Positions 55,699 to 64,000 of a DNA stretch of 64,000 bases are shown piece by piece (within the stretch, counting starts at the first letter, position 1; each line of letters starts with the position of its first letter). The DNA lies in the NCBI GenBank assembly GCA_022813625.1, contig JAKLMB010000001.1, positions 372,001 to 436,000 on the forward strand, read 5' to 3'. Made by a program: the position numbers and the translations under genes. The notes under the pieces were generated by a model, which was given only the letters and a program-made list of their open reading frames with translations, was not told the origin of the DNA and made no database searches. This DNA is from Aaosphaeria pasadenensis. Lineage: Eukaryota; Ascomycota; Dothideomycetes; Pleosporales.

Positions 55699-58186
55699 TC
55701 AATCGATACTCCCTCGATCATCAACACTCACCCTCCCCACAACAACAGCACTAACCTCCCTCCCATCTCTGCCCCAAACCCTCTGGCAAGGCACCCACTG
55801 CAGCTCTCCGAACCTCTCTTCTGGACCGAAATCAGCACTATCAGCACCATCAGCAACATACAAAGTCCCATGCTCCAACCCCTTAACCCGATGCGCCATT
55901 TCCTCCCATCCACCACCATCACCATCAATCCCAACCTCCACGGCAAAGAACGTCGTCCCCGTCCCCACGACCGCTACGCTCCCGTCTGAAAAGGGTTCCA
56001 CCTTGCCCCTAGCGATTCCAGTGCTATGCCACTCGACGCTCACGCTGCGAGGGAGCTCCGCGACCTGGACTACAAAGCACGGCGGGATTTCCACCTCCTC
56101 TTCGCGACAGCCTCGCCTCACCACAGCATCGGGGTCCGGGATAGGGGCTCGGAACGTCGTGTCATCAATCGGGACACCAGCGCCTGGTTTGTTCTTCGCG
56201 TCCCATGGATCCACGTCTTCATCTTCGGCGTTGGAATCGGAATCGGAAGTGGAAGTGCGGTTTCGAAGGTACATCTCGTGGATGCTTCGCCACGCTTTCT
56301 GTGCCACGCGGACACGCGCGCTGACTTCTTCGTCTGAGAGAGATGTTGTCGACGATTGAGGTGAGGAAATATACGCCACGCCCGCCGCCCACCACCGGAC
56401 CTCCATCGCGCGTCCGATCCGCCACAGGTGCTGTAGCGCCAGCGTCGTTTCCTTCGCGAAATGTCCCCTCGTCGGACTTGGAGGGGGTGGTTCCATGGTA
56501 GATGGCACGAGAGGAATCTGTCCAGCCACGTAGACGACCTCCGCACCCCTCGCCTCCCACGGTCTCGAAGGGAGAGGCGAGCAGATGGCTTGCGAGTACG
56601 GACCAATGTTCGCGGGAGCCCAGTACGAGCGACTCTGCACGTGGAGTCCCCTCCTCTCTTCTGCGTGGTGGCAGGGCACGATGGCGGAGAGCATGACGTC
56701 GATTCCTGGGGGCAGGGAATCGCCGCACGCGACGGTGACGCGGGAAGGTGGGTTTGGAGAGGGGAAGATGGAGGCGTAGAGTTCGTTCAAGGGCGCGAAG
56801 AGGGATATGTGGCGGAGGATCAGGGTGGTATGGGATATTGAGCTCGGGGTGAGGTTGTGGCTGAAGAGCATTGTGGTTACTGTTTCGAGGATCTTGAGGA
56901 GCTGAGTTGAGGGGGCGGCTGGAGGAGTGGACGGTAGATTGGCGAAGTTGGAGAGGGTAAGGGTTGAGGGGGTGGTGTATATGGTGTTGATGGGGAGGGT
57001 GATGGTGCATGATGGTGAGGGACGGGGTGACATCGTCGTCGTCGGTGTATCGTTGATCGACAACGTGAGGGCATCCAAGACAGACTTGAACTCGTCGTCC
57101 CACACGTCCGGCATCCTCAGATCCTCCAGTCCACTCCTCCCGTCATTCTCTTCTTTCTGGACCACCCTCTGGTTCTTTCCCCTGAAGACCACATTCCCCC
57201 CCTCGCCCGTCACAACCCCATTCTCCTCAATCTCGATCCTCCCCTTCCACAGCACGCCAGGCCCATCAACAGCCAACGTCTCGAACTCTCCCCCCTCGCC
57301 CAGTATCGCCCCATCCCCGTTCTCCCCAAACCTTGCCATTGCCCTTTGCATCCTCTTGATCGTCCTCTCGGCCGCGACGTCCTCCCAAACAAAACTCGCG
57401 TCCAGCCCTCCAGACGCAACCTTGATGATCCGGGAGTCTTGCCCCACGGCCACCATGTCTCGAAGCAGCCCGCACTGCGAGTACGGCGGCAGCAGAGGGT
57501 ACTGCCACAGGTAGGACAGCGGGACGAGGCCGAGGCGCAGCGCGACGGACTCGACCCGCGTCCGCTGGTACGTGCTCAGGATTGCGCCGGTCGAGATGGC
57601 GTTGGCAGACGGGTGCGCGGCCATGACTTTCCGGAGGAGTGGGATTAGGGATTCGGTTTCGTCTGATGATGTTGAAGTTGAGGACGAGGATTGACAGGCG
57701 GTTAGAGAGTGCGCGGAGTAGTCCCTCGATGTGTTGACGGCGGTGCCGAGGATCTCCTGGCGGTAGAGGGGGAGGTTGAGAGCTTGTGAGTAGAGGGGGA
57801 TGACGGTGTGACCGACGGTTTGATACATATAACTATTGAGGTCATCACCTTCCTCATCTTCCGAAAGCGTGCCATTGGGGGATTGGTGCTTGGGTGGGTG
57901 GAGGTTGGCGAGGGCGACAATGTTGTGGCCGTTGGCTAGGCAGTGGAGTATGGAGAATAGGGAGTCTTTCCCTCCTGAGATCAGGGCGATGACATTGAGA
58001 GGGGGTCCTTGTGGTTGCTGGTGAAGTTGTTGAGATGGCACTTTATTGTGCTGTTGTCTGGCGAGGAGGTTAGCATTGAGTGAACGGACTTGGAAGACAT
58101 CAACATAAGATGCGTTGGATTGGTTAGCCCAAGCTCATAGAATCCACATACTCTTTCACAGAACCTTTACTGCCATCGGAGGCCAT
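55699..58186 (-). CDS. DPH6: diphthine-ammonia ligase Dph6 with RidA-like domains
   Basis: Last step of diphthamide synthesis on eEF2: ATP-dependent amidation. Exons on the minus strand: 58186-58152 and 58057-55699, 797 residues. The 35-base first exon supplies MASDGSKGSVK; the second frame itself has no ATG near its start, only GTG, so the upstream exon is needed. The 94-base intron has donor GAGTATGT, branch ATGCTAAC and acceptor CGCCAG. PP-loop ATPase at N-terminus (ALISGGKDSLFSILHC, later TGAILSTYQRTRVESV), about 25-290; then two YjgF/RidA-type regions (about 360-460, 500-600 and beyond; SYWAPANIGPYSQAI and VAGQIPL). This Dph6-RidA fusion is the normal fungal form (yeast Ylr143w). It is convergent with SPP2, 135 bases between stop codons. 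Confidence 0.93.
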
Positions 58187-59496
58187 ACTGGTTCATACCA
58201 GGAGGATAAAAGACGTTCCGTACCAGGGCTAATCACCGTTCTTTCGTGAAGTTAGCACCCTGGTATCAAATCGATTGACCTCATTGGAAACCTTTGCCTA
58301 CAGAAGGAAGTGGGAACAGGGCGGGTAATAAGAGAGGGTATGTGTGTATGCAAGTGCTTTGAGAAGAAAGCGAAGAGTAACGACTCACATATCGTCCGTC
58401 TTGTTCAATGTGAGCCAATGCAAAACCACGAAACGCAAGAATAGAAAAGCGTGTGTTCGGTAACGAGATACTTGGTAGTTTGATTGTTCGTAGAGAGGAG
58501 AGTAGAAGAGGAATAACATACGTATTGGAATATCCGTCCATTGGTAGCAATTGTCTGGGTCGCTGCTGCCCCGCTAGGAGAAGCCCCGCGGTTGATCCGC
58601 CGCAAGACTCGCGAAGAAATTTGCAATCCTAAGAGCGATACTGAACAAGACATCACGAAGGCAGCAAGTCACGAGCAGCAAGATTGTTGTATGAGTTTGA
58701 ATAAGAGTAATTTTTTTTTCAAAATTTTCTATCAAGTCTCCAAAGATAGTCGACCAGAGGTGCCCAGCACCTCTGATCCACTGCACATGTTACGATCGCA
58801 GAAACTATCGGAATAGTGGGGGGAATATGAAAAAGAATTACAGATGTCGAAGAGAAGATTCTCAGAATGCCGCAGTCGAACGGACCTAGGGGACCGAACG
58901 ACCCATTACAACGAGCGTAAGAACTCAATAAAGGGGGATGAGTATCCACGGCGACGGAGATGGCCGGTATGAGGGGGTAAGGCCATTACAGTCGTGAGTG
59001 ATGAGTGGCCTCGATGGGACCGAATAATAGGGAAGAAAGCAAGAACAATGACCAGCGAACACCAGGTCTAACCACCGAAAGCCTGAGCCTGGCTCCGATA
59101 CCAACCCCAGGTGTGTAAACCAAACCGACGCTCCTATGCTGTGGAAAGCAGAAAAGCGAGAAAGAGGAAATGTGCCGATCTTGAAAGAATATGTAGAACC
59201 AAGTTGGATCGAAAAAGAAGCCGAAAAGGGTTGATACAAAAGGTGAAAGATGAAGAATCGAAGACTTTTTTCGACCAAAGTGGTGGGGATGAGAGAGAAT
59301 ATGTGCACCACGCCGAAGAATCCTGCCGACCGACCGATATAAAACCTGAGCCTTGTCTACTGATGTGCCGCATGGCATCACGGCATCATGTAGACGGACT
59401 GCCCGGAAAGCATTAGGGCAATCCTTCTATCACAAAGGGGAGGTCGTAGCAGTTCGTGAAAAGAGAGGGAAAAGAAAGCTGACAGCCAAGAAGCGT
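58187..59496. other. intergenic, 1.3 kb
   Basis: No gene supported. DPH6 promoter at the left, Msn2-like 3' flank at the right; T10 run near 58711-58720. Confidence 0.5.
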
Positions 59497-61326
59497 CTAC
59501 TCGTTTCGCTTCCTCTTCTTGGAGGCCGGGCTGGCCTCGAAGTCGGAGAAGGAGTCAGAGCTTGCGCTTGAGACGTTGGCAGCAGCATTGTAGAGGATGC
59601 CGCCCAGGTACTGGGGATCTTGGCTGTCGTAGACATCGGCGCGAAGCTCAGAGCCGTCGAGGACACCCATGACGACAGCGCCAGTTCCGTGAGTGCGCTG
59701 GTGCTGGGACAAGTTGTCGCTGCGGGAGAACTTCTTGCCGCAGTCAGTGCACTCAAAGGGCTTGTCGTGGGTGTGGAGCGATCGGTAGTGACGCTTGAGG
59801 TGCTCCTGGCGGCGGAAACGGCGAGAGCAGAGATTGCAGACGAAGGTCTTGGAGGGATCCTCAGTCAAGGACTGCTTGCGACCGCGACGGCTGGTGGGAG
59901 CGACGGCGGGGCTGCTGTTGTCATCGGAGCTGGATGCTTCGACGTTCTCGGCCTCTGATGCGGCACCTGAATTTTGTTGGCTTGAGGACGCGGAGTGATT
60001 CTCGCTTGACTGCGCCTTACCCTGGAAGTCCGACTCCGCATCGGTGGACTCAACCGACTTTGCCTTCTTCATGACCTTCTTCTTAGTGGCTGCCATGGAG
60101 GCGTCGAGCTCGGCAGAGACAAGGGGCAAGCCGTGGGCGATGAATTCGTCCTCAAAGTCAGTGAAGCTGGCGTCGCTGACAATGTCCTCCTCAGAGGTGA
60201 AGGAAACGAGATCGGTTCGCTGGCGCTTGCTGCCGTGGAACTGGACGTTCTCGGTGGCGGGGAACTGGACGAGACCAGAGAAGTCGTCCTCTGAATCAAG
60301 CTCGAAAAGGGGTTCAAAGGTTGGCAGACCAGTGAAGTCAAAGGACTGGGCAACGTCGATCTTATCAGTCTTACCAGTGAAAGTCTCACCCTTGAGGACG
60401 AACTTGTGCTCCTCGTCACCAGGGCAAAGAGTAGGAAGGCAGGCGTTGCTTGCGACGGTGAGGTTGCGGGGATCGCAGAAGTTGTTCTCGGTCTCAGCGA
60501 AAGTGGCGGTGGTGCGCGGCACAGGTGAGGGTGATGGGGAGAGCGAGGGGCATGAAGTAGCGGAAAGCAAGTACCCCTGGCTAGCCGAAGGTGGCTGGAT
60601 GAACACTGTAGAGGTTGGTCAGTGTCCTGCCACTCACGCACTGACAAACAACAACAGGAAAGCCACCCAACTGGATTCCTTTCGTCGGACCCGTAACAAA
60701 TCATTTGCTTCCAACCAGAGAAAATAAAATAAAAACTTATTATGCTTACCTGGAGTCATTGGTGGAGAGGTTGATCGCCAGTCGGCGCCAGCGGCCAAAA
60801 TCTCAGAGAAGACCTCCTCTTCGCAGCCTTGCTTCACACCCTCGATGCCCTCGCCATGGAAGAAAGCTCCGTTGACTGGGGTGGGCAAGATGTCGCAGGT
60901 GGATGGTGGGCTGCTGATGTTGCTACCGTTGGACGACAGAGGAGGAGTGGCGGGTGCGAATCGCATATCCGTGAAGTCTGTGTCGATGGGGTGCAAGAAA
61001 GGTGAGTTCTGCTCCTGGATGAGAATGGTTGGCTTCTGGTACATTGGCTGCGGCGATGCAACGGGGGTCAACATGTGGTTGGCGTAGACGGCGTGAGGGT
61101 ACGCAATGTGGGAGTTTGACGATGACGGCCTGTTGAAGAGCATGTTGGGCGGGCAGAAAGCATCAGGAGTCTGAGGCTGGAAGTTCTGGGCTGCCTTTCC
61201 GTGAGGATGGTGAGGAGTGAAGTGGCCGTGCTGGCGAGCGTTCTCTCCCGTGGGATCCGGGTTGTAGTAGAAGAATGGGGACTGGCCCATGGCCTGGGAA
61301 GGGTGCATGGGATATGAGCCTTCCAT
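59497..61326 (-). CDS. C2H2 zinc-finger stress regulator of Msn2/SebA type
   Basis: Sequence-specific activator; relatives (Msn2/Msn4, SebA, Seb1) bind stress-response elements (AGGGG). Exons on the minus strand: 61326-60750 and 60605-59497, 561 residues; the intron is 144 bases. Two adjacent C2H2 fingers lie near the C-terminus (about 440-495): CNLCSRRFRRQEHLKRHYRSLH and CTDCGKKFSRSDNLSQHQRTH, the paired spacing of Msn2. After them a short tail ends SPASKKRKRNE, a basic NLS. The N-terminal half is Pro/Ser/His-rich (MEGSYPMHPSQAMGQSPFFYY), as in homologues, and an acidic region (FELDSEDDFSGLV, FTSEEDIVSD) may activate. A further intron in the 5' leader (61363-61421) is likely. Confidence 0.93.
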
Positions 61327-64000
61327 TGTATGTGATGTGTATGGTATTGTTTGGTGGTGTTTCTGGGAGTGGAATGTTAGCAAAGGATGCATTCCTGCGA
61401 TGGATGAAGAACACAACTCACCAATGGTAATCTAGTGGGTTATGGTAAATAGTACACTGGTGAGACGTCTACGTTACGAGTGCCTTTCGGGTTGTCGGGT
61501 CGTAGATGTATGGTTTTGGGTTGGAATTAATAGGTTACAGTCGCTATAGGCGGATGGAACGTGTTGTTGCAAAAGAGCAAAGATAGTACAGGTGTTGTCG
61601 TTGATATGGTTGTTGATGTTGGTGCAGTTGTAATATAAAGTAGGGAGTGACTGGACAACGGATCGTAATAACGAAGCCGTCTACTAATATGGGTTGATAT
61701 CTACTCGGAGGAATATGTCATTGGAGTCGTTGATGCTTCGAGGAAGTGGATTGGATTTGGGATTGTCGGAGACGATGACGATTGATGATGACAAGAGCAG
61801 ATGAAGAAATGTCCAAAAGAAGGGATGGGACGATTCACGACTGGAGCCTTTGAAGAGGGACCACAGCGTAAATGTACACCGAAAAGGAAGAAGTTGAAGA
61901 AGCGATGGATAGGAAGAGAAGAAAAAGAACAAGCGTTGTAGAGGTTGATAAACCTTGGGGACAGGGAAATGCAACGAGCGACGGGCAGGGCGATGGATAA
62001 GTAGGATGGATCAGCGCGCGGCGAGACAAGCGATTAGGGTAGGAAGAAGAAAAGATGACCAGGCACATGCGGGCGGGCGCGCGGAATGGGCCTTAGAGGC
62101 TGGGGCTACTAACGAGAGATGGGATGGGACGAGTGGAGAAGGCAAGACGAAAGACGAAGGCGAGAAAGAGGATCCCTTGAGGCTTGGGAGACGAGGAGGA
62201 GGAAGAAGAGTGGACACACACACACGCATCCATGGACCCATGTTGTTACTGCATGGGCGTGGTCAGAGTACGAGTAGAGTCAGGACATGGATGTATCCAT
62301 GCGTGGGTGCATGGGATGGCTGGATGGGTCGTATGGGTGGGTGGTGGCCATGGCCATGACACTGTCCCGTCACCCGAAGGAACCCATGAAGATTCAACAG
62401 CCGTGGGCAAGAGTTGCTGCTTCGACTTTCTCTCTCTCTCTCTTCGTCTTGTTTATTTTAGGTTTAGGTGTTGATGGGTGGGTGAGCATTGGGCATATCA
62501 GCATGGGGCATGAGGCATGGATGGCCATGGCATATGCATGGGGTGGATGTGGTCAAGTCATTAAGGTGTGTGGGTGGTCATTAAGAGTGACGGTGGTGGA
62601 CATGACAAGGGTAGTGTAGTATAGTATCACTGTAGGGGACTTAGTGTAGTGTCTAGTCCAGTGTAATTGGATTTGTTACGAGCATGGTCGCTCTGGTGGT
62701 GGCCATTTCATACGACAAAAGCGTGAACGGGCCGGAGGGGAAGTCGGGAAGACAGTGTCAAGGCGCAGCAAGTCTACTACTTGGAAGATGGTTTAAGACT
62801 CTTAAGAGTTAAAGGACTCCACAATCCCATAGACACGACCAACCAGATGCCCTTGTTTCTCGTCTCAAATCACTTCAGACAAATGTATTCAAATAGAGAA
62901 AGAGACGAGACAGGTAGAGACACAGACAGAGATGCATAGTCTATAGATGGATAGGTTCGAGACCTGTCGAGTTAGAGACGAGGAATTGACTCGTGCAAGA
63001 CAAGACGACAGAGCTGATCCCTCTATCAATTCAATTACCTAGGTAGTTAGTTAGAAGAAGATCACACCCACTCGAGCACAAGAATAGTGATGATGATTAT
63101 CACGATGATAGTCATATGATGATGGATGATAGAGGATAATGAGAATAATAATAGGAAGAATAAAATAATCTTTAATCTATTCACTTCACTTGTCTCTACT
63201 ACTCCGTATCTAGCCTCTGGTAGGGTAGTTTTGTGGTGTCTTAGGGCAGCAAGACGCGCGGCATTATTTATGCTGCAGGATTGCACTAATCTTCGACCCA
63301 AAGGGGATAGGCGCCCGCGCAAGCATCATTAAATGAGGACCGGCGGTCTCCAACATTAGATACACACACACACAAGAGAAGAGAGAGAATACCAGCTTGC
63401 ACAAATCCAATATTATACCAACAGCGTACCACCATCACGCTTGTGCACGACCTAGTAGACCTACACAAGTGAACTATCCTTCACCGAACCGATCATGTAG
63501 GTGCGTTTGTGCCATGTAGGGTGAACACACGCCGGCGTCACAGCAGATGCACAAAGGCTGCACACGGGCAACAAGGCGGGTTATGCAAGCGCTTCCTGCA
63601 CAACTCGCCTCGACTCCATCTGGGTCCTCTGCCCATACACAACCCAACACAAACACGCACACAACTGCTCGACTTTCCACTACAGCCTACGCCGACTACG
63701 CCTACACTTGATTAGCTCCATTGCAACTTGCTCGCCCACACGGGGCTCTCGATGCGATTCCCTAGCGCAGAGGCAAAATGTCCCATCCCATCCGCCATTA
63801 CCATCTTCACTCCATCCTATCCTGTCCTGTGCTTCCCTAACTCATTCTCACCTCACACACACCACGACCAGGTCCAGCCTATGATAGTCCAGTGTGGGTC
63901 TTCCTCTGGGATACGGCGACGTCGGTGTGATACTCATGGTGACAGTCACGGACGGTGGTGTGGCTGCTATCGATAGCGGCTACACTGTGGATGCACCCGT
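61327..64000. other. long upstream region of the Msn2-like gene
   Basis: No protein gene supported. A probable 5' leader intron (61363-61421), GGATGG-rich and CATGG-rich low-complexity DNA (62280-62560), a CTCTCTCTCTC run (62431-62443), TACTCCGTA at 63200-63208. The gene's promoter must lie here. Confidence 0.55.

Noticed and set aside
56219..57103. 294-codon frame inside DPH6
   Set aside because: Alternate frame, low-complexity His/Pro/Arg.

Overview
This window is nuclear DNA of a filamentous ascomycete (Pezizomycotina). The evidence is in the gene structures: introns are short (about 47-145 bases) with GT..AG ends and CTAAC/CTGAC-type branch points a few bases before the acceptor. The genes include Pezizomycotina-type families (Zn2Cys6 regulator, Tri12-type transporter, DUF7580 and DUF6590 proteins, an Msn2-like C2H2 factor). 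I cannot place it more finely than that. I modelled 21 protein-coding genes plus one tRNA by joining reading frames across splice sites. All coordinates are my own hand-made models.

Layout. 1-4278 (+): the 3' end of a BAR/PH-type ArfGAP gene cut by the window edge, then translation factor eIF3b. 5061-23220 (-): a co-oriented run of five genes: a synaptojanin-like phosphoinositide phosphatase, a small Ser/Arg-rich protein, a Zn2Cys6 regulator, dolichol kinase Sec59 and an M1 aminopeptidase. 23221-37182: an accessory-looking, gene-poor section. It holds a head-to-head pair (HeLo-like/DUF7580 gene and zinc-finger/DUF6590 gene), an intron-containing tRNA-Glu, a tRNA-like relic, a Tri12-type transporter and a gene of unknown function. 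38079-61326: mostly housekeeping: an IMPACT-domain protein, a small unknown protein divergent from PNO1, mevalonate kinase, Ste24 protease, a small charged protein, an Mdm31-type mitochondrial protein, Spp2 splicing factor, diphthamide synthase Dph6 and an Msn2-like stress regulator. The last 2.7 kb has no gene I can support.

How the genes work together. Most are unlinked housekeeping functions: translation (eIF3b, tRNA-Glu, Dph6 modifying eEF2), ribosome assembly (PNO1), splicing (Spp2), isoprenoid and dolichol supply (mevalonate kinase, Sec59), processing of prenylated proteins (Ste24), membrane traffic (ArfGAP, phosphoinositide phosphatase) and mitochondria (Mdm31). The best candidate for something not well described is the divergent pair at 25601-30774. 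One partner has an N-terminus like those of fungal STAND/HeLo-type proteins and a DUF7580 C-terminus. The other joins a fungal zinc-finger block to a C-terminal DUF6590. Their 300-base shared promoter contains a 24-base tandem repeat and an inverted repeat. That architecture recalls fungal non-self recognition loci, but the functional link is inference.
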